In this document: one piece after another, positions 33,468 to 45,796 of the stretch
Layout of the letters: the number at the start of each line of letters is the position of its first letter
Numbering within the stretch: position 1 is the stretch's first letter
From: Paraspadella gotoi
Taxonomy: Eukaryota > Chaetognatha
Reading direction: 5' to 3'
Assembly (NCBI GenBank): GCA_051294375.1
Contig: CM119267.1
Span: forward strand, 19,667,546 to 19,731,545
Length of the DNA: 64,000 bases
The notes under the pieces: model-generated
The model's database searches: none
What the model was told of the DNA's origin: nothing
What the model saw: the letters and a program-made list of their open reading frames with translations, nothing else
Position numbers and translations under genes: made by a program

Positions 33468-36400
33468 TCAAACCTTGAGCACGTTCATCTTGTACTCGTG
33501 GTCCAGATCGACGAGTTCAAACCACTTGGTTAAATCTGTCGGGTAGCCGAGCACTAGGCAAAGGAGCGTCACGCCGGGAATGAGTAGGCTGTAGAAGAAC
33601 GGCTTGTTCTGGGTGATCGACTCCATAAAGGGGTGACCGCGGTAGTTGACGGCGAAGTTGGCCGTCTGTGAAAATTTCGAACCAGAATAAACTTTGATAA
33701 TTGGGTAACTGCGACTGAGAGAGAAAAGCTTTCACTTGCCTGTAAGGCCATCTGCATGATCCAGACAGAGGTGTTGAGCAAAGAGGGTTCAAATTCCTTT
33801 TCTTTATCGACGACCGCATCCCAAGAACCAGGAGCTCCCGGGGGTGTTGCGTCTTTAGCCATTTTAACGATGCTAAGAAGGCAACCTGAATAGAATAGCA
33901 ATACATGCACGTTTAATCAAGTTGAGAATGAAAACAAAAAAAATATGACGAAAATACATGCAATTGCAAAGAAACTACATATTTAAAGGCATAGAATATA
34001 GCGTGAAATTAAGAAAAAGGTGACACGTGACAATGAGGGCGGAGGGGAATTATAGACTTCCGTTTTTTTCTCACCTAGATGAATAGCAAACTGGCAAAAA
34101 ACAGAGAGGATAGTGTAGAGATTAAAGATGTTCCTGAGAGGGCGCTGCTTGGACAGAGTGTCGAGGGACTTGGCCTTCGTGATAAAAAGAAAGAGGCCGG
34201 CGAGGAGGAGCGCCTGGAAGGTCGCCTGTGAGTCGGACGCCTTGACTCCGTCGAGGTAGAGCACCGACTGACAGTAGGCCCACACCAAAGAATTGATGCC
34301 CAAGATTTTAAACATCTGCGAAGAAACAAAGGATCTAATCGAGCTGTTCCGCGAAGAGGCGAGAAAAGAGCTGCGTTTTTCCTTTACCAGTAAAGTTGTG
34401 ACGAGTGTGCAGCGGCCCTGTTTGATAATGTGACAGACGCACTCGATGCTGGACAGCTTGGACGTAAAGGGGGCGGCGATGGAAGCATCCCCGAACTGAA
34501 CGATCGAAGCGCGCGCCTCCGCTTCCATCTCCTCCTTCATTTGCTGCAGCGCGAGTTGGGCTAAGGTAAAAAGGTAAATTATTACCAAGTTAACTTTTTA
34601 ACGCAAACCAAAAATTATTACTCGGCGTAAGCGCTTCCTTGGGCTTTTGCTGTTGTTGCTGCTGTTGCTGTTGTTTTAACTGTTTCTGAGAATTCTGGTG
34701 CTCTAACTGCCTTCCCTTTGGAGGCCGGCCCTTGATTGCACGCGCGCCGTGACCGCGGGGCTGGAAATGAAAAACATGACTAGTACAGTAAAGATACAAA
34801 TCTTAAGATGACGATGGGACAGAATCTTGAGACACGAACCCCGTTCTGTTGAGGACCTCCCGAAGAGGCGCCGTGACCGTTGGCCGTGGGCGGAGGCTCT
34901 GGTTTGGCGAGAGAGGACGAAGACAATAACGCCACCCCGACATCGGCGTGTTTCAAGGCGCCGACGTCGTTGGTTCCGTCGCCGCACATGAGCACTGTCC
35001 ACCCAAGAGCTTTGTAGCTGTTGACGACCTTCGAAGAGAGGGGGGAGGGGGTAAACGTAAAGAAAGCTTGAAAAATATAAAGAGAATACGCGGGATTCTT
35101 CAAAAATTACTTGTTCTTTCTGTTTCGGCGACATTCTAGCGAAAACCTTGACGTGCGGCAGGAGAGTCCTGAAATCGGGAAGGAAAAAAAAATAGGGCGT
35201 TAATTCTAAATAAAAAAAAACAAGAAATACATACTGGTGATCTTCAAATCGCACCTGAACATTTTCGGGTCCTCCAGCGATATGTGTTGGAAGGAGGGTC
35301 CAACGAGGCAGAGATCATACTGATCGGTTTTCGGAACCGAATTCATCACTGTTTTTCCATCTATCGACTGAATGAAATAAAATTTTAAAGAAATAAGTAA
35401 CCAGGATTTCGTAGGTGAGGGTAATTTTCTGACAAACTTACCTCCCAATGATACCTCTGCGGATCGATATCGTTCGGAGGATAATAAACTAGAGTTTCTT
35501 TTTTTGTGAACCTTAACTCTTTCGCCACGTGACATGCCGTCAATGCATTGTCGCCGGTGATCATAACGACGTGGTGTGAAGATTGAATGATGTCCTGATA
35601 TCAAAGTTAATTTAAAATGAAAAAAATATAAAATTAATAATTTAATGCCGAACGACTTACCTTTATAACTGATTTTGAATGAGGTTTAAGTGGACACGAA
35701 ACAATGAGGAAACCCGCAAAAGTGAGATCATTTTCTGCCTCATCGCGGCCGAAATCGCGAACCTAAAACCGAATAAACATGAAATCCCTTTCACGATCTT
35801 TTTTTATTTTTTACGAAATTTGAGTAAACCTCGTACCTCTTGATGCGACAACTTCCCGAGGTCTCTGTAACCAAGGGCCAAAACTCTGGCCCCCTTTCGG
35901 GCGAAAGTTAGATAAGTGGATTCGTAGTCGAGGGGCAGTGAAGAAAAGCGAGACTGCAGCACTTCCGGGGCTCCCTTTACAGACACCATGTAATCTGACG
36001 AAACAAGAAATACGTTACCAGTTTCTTTATATAAAAATTAAAGGCGTTGCGCGGACTTACTCGTGTCAGAAGATCCCGACTGGGTGTGGCCGGCGATGAC
36101 GGACATTCTCTTCAGCGTGCTGTTAAAGTGAAACCGTTGAAAGATTTTGAGACCGTGCGACTTTGACTTGTTGGGCACGACGCATTGACCTCGCGTCAGC
36201 GTCCAGTCTAGGGAGGCAAGCGTGGCCTTCTCCAACGGATCGCCGATAATGTCGTCGTCGAGTGGGGCAAGGGAATGACAAGTCGCCAGGGCGTGGATCG
36301 TCGTGAGGGGTGCCGACTGCGGCGGTACGACGGTGAGAGGACCCTCGGCCGATTCAAGGCCGGCGACTCCTGAACGAGGGTAAGGTTGACGAGACAAAAG

Positions 36401-38665
36401 AATTAGGTTTTTAAAAAAAATCAATAGTTTCGAAATCGCTTTTTACCAAACGACAAATTACCTTCGATGATGATCTTGTCTGCGGTGAGAGTACCCGTCT
36501 TATCAAAGCAACAAACTTCCGCTTTTCCAGCCAGGGGCATACGAAACGCTTCCGTACAATAGATACTCAACCTAAAAATGTCGAACATCAAATAGGAGTC
36601 AAAATTTGTCAAACCTAAACGAGCCTGCTTACAATTTTGAAAACGACTTACTCCCTCAAGTAGTTGACCGACGTGGTAACGGCCAGGGAAAGTTCTATAG
36701 GCAACTCTGGCGGTATCACAGTCGTAATAATGAGGGCACACTCGACGAACAGCTTGTACCTAAAATAAGATCTATCCTCAAATCCTCAATCAGAGCAGAG
36801 AGAAAAAATGCTTTTCTCCGCACCTGCTTCTGTCTGGCTCCTTGGTACCTTCCCGCCACACGTAGCTGGCGGCGGCGACGGCGAAGGTGAGGAGAAAGAG
36901 AATGAAGCCGAATGCCTCCTTGTTATTTGCCGTCTCGCGAGTCACGCTGAAAAGAATCGTGCGGAGCAACCGACCTGAAACGATGAGAGAAAAAGGTAAG
37001 GACTAAGAAGTGGGGCAACTAAAACTGAGATTAGTGGTCCGATATTCATCAGATTATCACCTTGCGAGGTGTTGAATCCCGTCCTTACGACGTAGGCGAG
37101 GCATCCGTTGTCGGTGGCCGTTAGGCCGGCACACTCCTTGGGGGGCGGGTTGTGCTGAACAATCTTGGTGCCGCCGGAAAGAATGTGGAGTTTATCCGTT
37201 TGAAGATCGAGTTCTCGATCGAATTCGGTTATGCCTTTAGAGAATTGGAAATAAAATAATCGTTAAAAATCAAGAGAATTATTTTGAGCATTCTCTTCGC
37301 TTACTTTCGATAGATTCTTTCATGACGGGTATGCTTTCGCCGGTTAGCAACGACTCGTCGACGATGCAAGATCCGCGAACAAGAACGAGATCGCATGGGA
37401 CCAGCTCCTGAGATCTCGTCACGGAAACCAAATCTCCTGTGGCGAGATAAGTCAAATCGTTAACCAAAACTTTGCGATGATGAAGCGACAAAAATGACAC
37501 TAACCTGGACACAATTCCGACGACAATATGTGCCGCCATTTTCGGTTTCGGTACACGTTGATATTGTAAGGCTTGGAACCCATTTCCCGGATGTCGTAGA
37601 AACTTCGCATCGTCATCTTGACTTGCATCGCTTCGAAAACGACGAGCATTCCCAATGTAAAGAGGCTGTAATAAGCATAGTCGTCGAGCAACCAAAGACC
37701 GACGCAAAACACTGTAGAGCAGAAAAGGATTGTAATATGAAAAAAAAGAGAAGGCGATAAGACAAATTAGTAAGACAAAAAAAAAAAAAACCAAAAAACG
37801 AACGAGAACGATATGAAATAGTAATTAGTACCTTGAAAAACGAAGAAGGGAGCGATGGCCCTCTCCTTGAAGAGCTCGAGAAATTGAGGGACCTCCATCT
37901 GCGTCAGGTTTTTTCCAAAATAATCTACGGCGTTCTTGACCTGGACGTCGTCCGAGAATCCTTTACTTTTCGAGTACTCGGCGAGCAAGAGAGAATCGGG
38001 GAAAGCGATGGGGACGAACTGTTTCTTCTCGTCGCCGTCGTAGACGTATTTAAGTTTTTGAAAGATGAACCAGAGGGTGAACGTCTTGTCCTCGCTGTCG
38101 GTTTGACGGTGGAGGCGGACGAGCTCGGGAGATCCGTTATTGGGAAGGGGGACAACCTGGAGAGAGAGAAGGATGAGAATGAAGGCAAGGGGAATGAAAA
38201 GTGAACGATATATATTTTTTTTAAAACTAGCAAAAACTACTAGAATTTCCACATTCACAGCCTATACAATGGAATCGAATGGTTTTCTACCTTCACAAAT
38301 TCCGCCTTGTAGGGATCAGCCTCTGAGGAGCAAGTGAGCGCGCAACGGAAATGCACGCTCCACTGGCACGAGAGAAAGACGAGCATCTGCAAGACCGCGG
38401 CTACCGAGGTTAAAATAAGACCCGCGTCCTTGAACTCTTCGAAACCCGCCACAAAAAACCAGACGTAGGCGATCGCACCATAAACGAGCACCCATGGGCC
38501 TAAAAAAATTCAATCAAGATTCAATAAGGAAGACAAGTTGAGCCACAGAACATTGATACAGTTCAGCGCATTACCTAGATATGCGTGTAAAACAAGAGGG
38601 TTTATATTGTAGAGGCGGATGTAATCCAGTTCGTCGTCCTTGCCCAAAAGCTTCGCGGGGGCCAT
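33468..38665 (-). CDS. ATP13A1: P5A-type ATPase, ER transmembrane-helix dislocase
   Basis: Twenty-one exons close in phase for 1161 residues; human ATP13A1 is 1204. Exon 1 is 38665-38575 and the last is 33665-33468. The enzyme removes mislocalised transmembrane helices from the ER membrane. Key motifs are [12 protein letters not shown] (actuator), [12 protein letters not shown] (M4), [13 protein letters not shown] with the phosphorylated Asp, [24 protein letters not shown] and [21 protein letters not shown]. Membrane segments occur at both ends. A ~40-residue Gln/Lys-rich insert with nine consecutive Gln codons (CAA/CAG) lies between the hinge motif and [14 protein letters not shown]. The intron after MQMALQ uses a GC donor (CAG/GCAAGT at 33739-33738). 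Introns are mostly 50-240 bp. Confidence 0.97.
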
Positions 38666-38970
38666 TTTTATCAAAATAAATAAGAGTCAGACGTTGACTA
38701 GGTTTTTTTTTTTTGTAGATCAGATCAACAATAGTTTTTTAAGTCCATAATCAAAAAATTTTTTCGTTCCTAACTGTCGAAATCTCGATGTCTAAAAAAA
38801 TTATCAGTATCTTAAGTATTCAACAAAATATTTCAACATCATTTTAGCGAAAACATTACAGAACAATTTTAAAAAAGCTTTAAACTTAAAAAAAATCACA
38901 GAAATAGCAGAGATCTTTTGATTTTCAAAATTTATGAGAGTGAAATGAAAAACTTAAAATGTAATTCTCG
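38666..38970. other. intergenic, nothing recognised
   Basis: A 305-bp AT-rich spacer between the ORC2 stop and the ATP13A1 start, with no recognised feature. Confidence 0.5.
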
Positions 38971-41865
38971 TCAGGATTCGTAATCTTCCATAAATTCGAT
39001 AATGGTGGCGTTGTCCAAAGAAATTGTCAAATACTCCACGCCGTCATTTGATTTCTTGACGCGAATTAATTTGTGATCTTTGAATTCCGTCAGCTGCCGA
39101 AAAAAAGGAAATTAAATGTGAAGTCGACGGAATATTGAAAGAAAAGTTCGAAAACACCTGCTTTTAAGTTTTTTTTGCACTTTTTTTAAATTTTGAGAAA
39201 AAGTTGAGACTCGTAGACATAAATCATTCCCTCGCCGAAACCCTCTTGCCTCTTGGATCTTCTTCTCGCATAACAAAATAATCGTCTGGCTAACCTGAGC
39301 CCGAAGCGTAAGATCGGAATTTACGAGAAACTCGGCCCGACAACGTTGGTAAAGGTCGTGAAAAGACATTCCCTGGTACCTGTAAATTAAATGATGTACA
39401 ACTAAAGAGAGGTTTTATAAGTAATTATATTTGACAAAAATAAAATAAATTTAAAAAGCAATGAATGTTTCTTTTTTTGCGGAAGAAACGTTTTGCGAGT
39501 GCATCCCCAAGCAAAAAGTATCTTTCCGCTGAAAAAATTTTTATCAAAATTAATATAATTAATCGTATAAAGGATTCTCACATGGGCGTATCCCCAAGCG
39601 CCAGCTGCTCCGTAGCCAAGAGGACAAAAATCTTTTTGGCGTTGGGCGTAAGAGACTTGATGACGTGCAGCAGCGAAGAAAGCGCGAGTTGTCCTGTCTG
39701 TTGGATCATCAGCGACGTCTCGTAGCTCGTCTCGTCAATGTAAGGACAAAACGTGGTCGCGTCGTGCCACAACCAACTGGGAAAAATAAATCACGTGACT
39801 GATAAACTTCGATGGATTCCGTAACCGAAAGAATGTATGTATAATTTTTATATTGGTTGTATCAATTTCATACGAATTTTGACAAGCACCAACGCCCCGT
39901 TACCGAAATTGCGACAGCTTCGCTTGGTCCCAAAGCATGGGGGAGTTGATGTGATCGATGGAAGCAACAAGATGACAACAAGGCAAAGACGCCATTTGAG
40001 ATAAGGCCTGTTGAGTCTTTTCCTTTCGCAGATTCGCTCCGTCGATATTATGGATGATGACGAAAAAGTCCCGCGGTTCAGAGAGCAGATGTTTGCGGAG
40101 GAAATCCAATTGGTCCGTGGCGTTTTTAAATGACCGATATCCGTGATCGAAAAGCTCTTCTAATTTAGAAATGGATGAAAAAGATGATTGCTGTCATCCT
40201 ATGTGATCGCCATCTATAATACTTAGTATTTCGATTGAAGTCTCATGTGGGCTAAAACAAATGTTTTCGATGACCAAAATTTTCTCACCCAAAATGCAGT
40301 TGAAGATCTGTTTAACAGTAAGGCCCGGAAAGTATCCGTTGATGGTCACGTGATGGTACTCGCCCTCGAGAAAGGCCATTCGGAACATCTCCAACAGCTG
40401 ACGCTTAGAACCCAAACCGTAGAGTAGCACGGAAAAACCTGAGGCTAACTGAACCATCCACTTGCGGAACAAGCTCGCATGGCTTTGAAGCAGTTCCTGT
40501 AACGGGAAGAAGTTGAAGAAAAAAAAAAAAAATCTTTAACACCGTTAATATCTAGGAGTAGCGAAATAACTCGGTAAAGGTCGACCCGACCTGAATTTGC
40601 TCGGCGTGGTGGGAAGGAGAATCGGCGAGGAGAGAAGCGACTTGTTCGGGGGAAAGTTTCGGCGTCTCCAACTTGCTCAGGGTTCGATCGGAGGTCATCG
40701 CCTGACTCGACTTGTGAGCCTCGAAGTAGGATTCCGCCTCCTCCGCCTGTTGCGACGCTGAAAAATTAAATAACAATCAATGAACATAGCGGCTCCCGCA
40801 AGAGGAAATAACTTTGCCCCCACCCCACCCCCCCCAAAAAAAAAAGTTAAATTAAAGAAAAAATCGAAGAAAATTAAATAAAATTAATGTGCGATGAAAG
40901 GCACGATGATAAACTTTTATGAATGCGATGAGAGAGAGGAGAGAAGATAGAGAGATAAGCCAAACATTCACGAAAAGTCTAAATTTTCATACTTATACAA
41001 AACTAAATTAACGGAACAAACAAGGAGCTCACCCGTTTTATCCTCTTGCACGTTAAGTTTTCTCCTCGAAAGAGACCGAGTTCTTTTCACTTTGAGCGGC
41101 GTCGCTCTTTTGTTTAAAGTCGGCGTGGCCGGAGCACCCGGTATTTTGTTTCGGTTTTTCGTTTCGTTGTTGTTAATTTTCCGAGAGGACTTATCGCTTT
41201 CGTCGCTGTCGTAGTCATCATCGTCGTCGTCGTCATCGTCGGAGCCTTCGGAGAAAGAGTGATCGGAATCGGACTCGTCGACTACCTGGTCCATTCGGCG
41301 ACGGAGTCTGTGTGGAGTTTTGGCGAGGTGACTCTTGGGAGCGCGGCCTCTCTTGTCGCGAGAGGGGGTTTTCAAGACGTCATCCTCAGATAAATATTTT
41401 TATATATTTATAAATACGACTGATATTAAAAAAAAAAAAAGCGAGGGCTCTCACTTTTTTTATGGTTTTCGACGGAGTGTTTGCTCCCTCTTCCTCCATT
41501 CCGGTTGAGTAAGAAACTGATTTGGCCAGCGCCCCTTTTCTCTTCGACATCTTGAAGCCGAAAACGCTTTGGCCTCGTACGTCGGCCCCGCTTTGGGAGC
41601 CGCTATCCGTCTCATCCGCCCACAATTCTAGCGGCTGTCGACGTGCTTCATCGTCGACGTCTTCGTCGTCCAGGTCGAGGGGTTTGAGATCGTCGTCGTC
41701 GTCGTCACTGTCAGTGGAGGCGCGTTTAATAAGTTCCTTTTCGTTATAAACGACCTTCTTTCTGTCTCTCAAAGAACGAGGAGCACAAGATTCTTCTTGT
41801 GAAGTGGCGGTGTCTGCGTCGTCCATCGGCGCCTCGTTGGCTCGAGTAACAACCTCACAAGACAT
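38971..41865 (-). CDS. ORC2: origin recognition complex subunit 2
   Basis: Eight exons (41865-41455, 41384-41033, 40757-40591, 40496-40289, 40159-39904, 39776-39582, 39379-39295, 39093-38971) close in phase for 598 residues; human ORC2 is 577. The first ~240 residues are disordered, basic and acidic, including a run of nine Asp. The ORC2 core follows: [66 protein letters not shown] and [12 protein letters not shown]. The winged-helix end is [16 protein letters not shown]...GVEYLTISL. It is part of the complex that marks replication origins. UQCC1 is 85 bp upstream on the same strand. Confidence 0.97.
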
Positions 41866-41950
41866 TAGTCTATCGCGCGACTTTCTAAATTTATTTCATT
41901 TTTTTCATAATTTAAAACAAAAGACAATCCTACATGTACATATGTTCCGT

Positions 41951-42900
41951 TTAGGAAAAATTCATTTTTTGGGAAAATCCCAGCAAGACTTTTTCGACGT
42001 CCTTTAGCGACGCATCGTAGTTCAACGAGTCACCCTCGAAGGGTAAGAATGTAACGATTCCGTGGTTCAGCATTGTGTCTGATCTCTGGTGGTCCAAGTG
42101 CGACGCCTGTTTGCGGACGTAAAGAACTATTTTAGTCAGTTTGATAGGATCGGAGAGGTTTTTTGAGAAGAGGGTTCGCCAGAGGGCGCCGGCCAGAACC
42201 GTGTCGTCGCCGAGAATTCCCTCGTCGTAAGAAAAGAGCATCGCCGAGAAATGCGTCATCAACTCGGTGAAGTTCTGCTTACGATTCGCGACGAGTTCCG
42301 GAGCAAGCTTCTTAGACTTTTCGTCGATGTCGGCCCACATATTGTTGACGAGTTCTTTCTAAATAAGCAACGTAAAGATTATTAAGAGCAACAAGCAAAA
42401 ACGAGATTAACCCCGACCTTAACGAAGGCGCCCTCGTCGCCGTCTTGTGCTATCCTCGACAAAACGAGCCACACGTGCAGCTGCAGCAGCAGAAAATAGG
42501 AGAAGAAAGTATCCGGCAGTTCGAGGTAATCGAAGAGTTCGTCATAATTCACGAGTTCGCAGCAGCAAAAGTAGAGTTTGAGAGCTGCAAATCTCATTTT
42601 TCTTTTCGGATATCGGTACGAGAGACCGGCTCGTTTTTTCATCCTCCGCCACAAAGAATCTGCCAGGGTGGCGGAGGTGCTGAATGGGCGGAATGTCGAA
42701 ACGTCGATCCGGGGTGTGAAAACTGTTGATTCTTGCCGAAAGTCTGAGCTCGAGCTTGGCGCCGCGAAGAGATTCGGAGAACCGCGATTAAGTCCCGGAA
42801 GCTGACGAAAGGCGAAAAGCGTAGAATAGCTACGGTAGCAGCATCGTCGCGCGGGCGTCGCTCGGAGGGAACCCGAGATGGCGGGTAGATATAAAGTCAT
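41951..42900 (-). CDS. UQCC1: ubiquinol-cytochrome c reductase assembly factor 1
   Basis: Two exons (42900-42418, 42358-41951) in phase 0 encode 296 residues. The Cbp3/UQCC domain is clear: KMRFAALKLYFCC, LELPDTFFSYFLLLQLHVWLVLSRI, ELVNNMWADIDEK, FSAMLFSYDEGIL, DTVLAGALWRTLF and VLYVRKQASHLD. The first ~90 residues are rich in Arg, Ser and Thr with few acidic residues, suiting a mitochondrial presequence. It acts with UQCC2 in cytochrome b synthesis and complex III assembly. A strong acceptor-like pyrimidine tract (ttgtttttttttacgttaatcag) lies about 30 bp before the ATG. NOL9 ends 129 bp upstream on the same strand. Confidence 0.93.
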
Positions 42901-43029
42901 GATCAAGAGTTGGAAACACCTCAGCTGATTAACGTAAAAAAAAACAAAAAAAACAACATAACGATGTAATTTAACGAACAACCAAGCAACGGGCGAAGCA
43001 ATGAGCGAGCTATTTCTATTTCTTCGGTA

Positions 43030-45712
43030 TTAACTTATCAACAAGTCCCTCCTCCTTCCCACAGACTTTGGTCCAGTCTCCCGAAAAGGCGCTTTGTGCG
43101 TGTTTCCCAATCCGGCCGAGCCAATAGACACTTTGTGGTCTCTGGTCAAATAAGGCGCCGTCGATGACTTTGACGCCGTCGCATAATCGTCCGCTTTGCA
43201 CTGGAGACCGACGCTTGTCGATGACGTAGGCAGCGACTCTCCGTGGACCGTGGCCACTTTTATCTCTTTCGGCAACTCCATGTCACCCATGAGGATCGTG
43301 TTGATGCGCGACACCATATTTTTCGGCAGAGCGGTGGCGAGATAGAGCACGTGATCGGTCAGATCGACGGCCCTAACGATTCCCAGGCCGAAGGCTTCGA
43401 TCGGCGGCAAGGAGCCTCTGGTGAAGAAACGAGGCCCCAAATACGACGGATCTTGGGGAGATGTCGCTGATGACCTTTTTGGCGAAGATGTCGGCGAAGA
43501 TTTCGACGAACGAGGAGTGGACGAGCTCGACATGGCGTGAATACCCAGTGCCACCATACTTCCGTTCAACGCAAACAGAATCTGTGAGTTTTTCACTTTG
43601 GCGTGAACGACGGCCACGGCCAAGTGACTCATGGGAATCTTGTATGGCGCCATGGCGAGCGCTTTGGTAATTCCTAGATGTTTCTCCGAGAGGGCGCCCG
43701 AAGACCAATGAGCGATGAGCGTCATGAGTCTGATGTTAGGGGCGCGGTATTTGTTGTGGAGTTCGATCATGAGGTCGCCGACGGGAGAAAAGACGGATAC
43801 TAGTTTGTGCTCGCAATTACCTTTCCCATCTACTCCGCCTCCGCTCCGTCGCCGTCGAGATCGCCCTCGCCAACCCAAGTTCGATTCGATAAATTCGGTG
43901 GTAATGGGCGGAAAGTTTTTCGCCGGCGCCGCAGCGTCCAACTGAATCACGTGACTCGGGCTCACGAGACGTAATAAATCGACCATCAGGGCGACTCCGA
44001 GCCCCTTGTTCCAGCCCATAGTGTTGACGATCAAGGGGCAAGGTGTTCGCCCGTCGGCGACGGCGTTCCTGATTAGAGGGAGGCCGCGGTAAGCGTCCAA
44101 GAGCCGCTTAAGTCCGTCCAGATAAAGCGAGGGGGTAAGGGCGGGAGAATTTCCGCCCCCGAAAACGGCGCTTATCAGCGCGGGTCGGTTCTCGTCCGCC
44201 TCGTCAAAACCGGCCAAGTGAGTAAAAGGAGGCCCGAACACTGGATGCCTCACTCGCACTAGACCCATTAACGATGGCGGGATGAATTCGGACTGACCGA
44301 CGTCGGCGTCGAGATAGAGAACGCCCTCGGGGAACATGCGAACGCCCGAGTCTTTGTCTACGGCCGAGAGGAGGGCGTTAAGAGTGGTCCGGGCGAACGT
44401 GGACTTGCCGGTGTTCTTTCCACCGACGACGACGATTTTCAAAGGATCCTTGGAATCGACGCCGTCGAGCACAGTCTCGATGGCCTTCCAGTGAGCGGCC
44501 GGAATCATCATGGGCCGCTGCCACGGTGGCGGCGAATACTCGGCCTCCTCGTCGAAGTTCAACACGTAAGAGCCGAGAGGAGCCAGTGGCGTGTCCAAAG
44601 CCGGTTCTTGGCCCGCGTACTTTTCCAAGAAGAGATAGCGAAAGAGCCCCGTCGCCGAGGTGACGGCGTCGCAAAGGTCGCTATCGAGACGCTCCAAAAC
44701 GGCGACGGTGGGAGCGACGCTGACTCCGTCCTCGGCGTTGACGATCAATCGCGTATAAGTTTCTTTCAGTTCTTTAGAGAAAGATTCGATCGAGATCCCT
44801 TTCGGCTTCAAAATCTCTTCGAGGCGCTCGACCAGTTCCGCATCCGTGGCATCATCCAGGCCGTCGTTAAAATCTTCCACAGTCAAGAGGCTGCAAGAGT
44901 CGGGCGAGAAGAGATCGTGGGAGTCGGAGTCTCGCCGGCCGAAGACGAAGCCCATGCAGTGGAGGCGACCCGCGACGCGTGTCAGTCTCAATTTGCCCTT
45001 AAAGGTGAAGCTCGCGCCGTAAGGAAGAAAGAGGACAATGACTGGCGAGTCGAAGCCCGTGATCGAAACAAAAGACGCTTGCAGTGCGCGAAATGGAGAA
45101 GTTTCGGGCTCATCGAATTCGTCCTCTAAATAGGCGGGTCGAAGCATGCCCCCCGGGGAAGACGCCGCGGATTCTGAATAAGGAACGACTTCATCGGGTT
45201 CGGCTTCAACGACTGTTTTTCCGGTTGAAGACGACGGATCTTCGGTCTTATCAACGGAAGATTCGGACGGATCTTCAGCCGATTGGATACCGTCCATTTG
45301 CTTGAAAAGTGATTAAAACAATTGACAAAATTTAAGAGATTTCACTTTACTACGCTTGTTCTTTTTAAGATTACTTAAATACCTTCATCCTATTTTTCTT
45401 GCTTTTTCTGTTTCTTTTTCTCCTCACGTCCACGTCTTCTTTCGACCTATTTTTAGGCACCAACGCTTTCTCCCGCGAATCTAGTTTTCCCGTTTTCCTT
45501 TCTTCCATTCTTTTCCCGCTTTCGTCACCGTTGCTCTTCTTTCTTTCCGCTTCCATTTTGATTTTAGCACGTTTCGCTTTGGGCGAAGTCTCGTGTTCGG
45601 ACGCGGCGTTTCCCGCGACGTCTCCGACAACGGCGGCTGCTTTCGGCTGTGCTACGTTTGCCAATATTGCTTCAGTTAAACTTTTACTACGCTTGGAGTA
45701 TTTTTCAGACAT
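43030..45712 (-). CDS. NOL9: NOL9/Grc3 polynucleotide 5'-kinase
   Basis: The main exon (45300-43030) carries the whole conserved protein. It has an N-terminal beta domain (LYLPYGASF-like), Walker A GGKNTGKSTF, LYLDADVGQSEFIPPSLMGLV, GPPFTHLAGF, PLIVNTMGWNKGLG and LVSPSHVIQLD. The C-terminus is TAPYLTRDHKVSIG. An upstream Lys/Arg-rich exon (45712-45383, 110 codons) joins it in phase 0 across an 82-bp intron (AAG/gtattt to ttttcaag/CAA), giving 866 residues. This would supply a nuclear/nucleolar localisation signal; the join is inferred. NOL9 phosphorylates 5'-OH ends in ITS2 processing of pre-rRNA. If the join is wrong, the kinase starts at 45297 and the basic ORF is separate. Confidence 0.88.
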
Positions 45713-45796
45713 GTTGCAAAAATGCAGAGCGAGATATTTGCTGTTTTAAAAACTGTTATGGAGTAATAGACAACAACAAAGCGATTTTATTTTGGC

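Noticed and set aside
43016-43201. A 61-codon minus-strand frame overlapping the NOL9 C-terminus
   Set aside because: The main NOL9 frame ends TAPYLTRDHKVSIG, which fits the family C-terminus (a PY-T-D-type segment), so the overlapping frame is a shadow.
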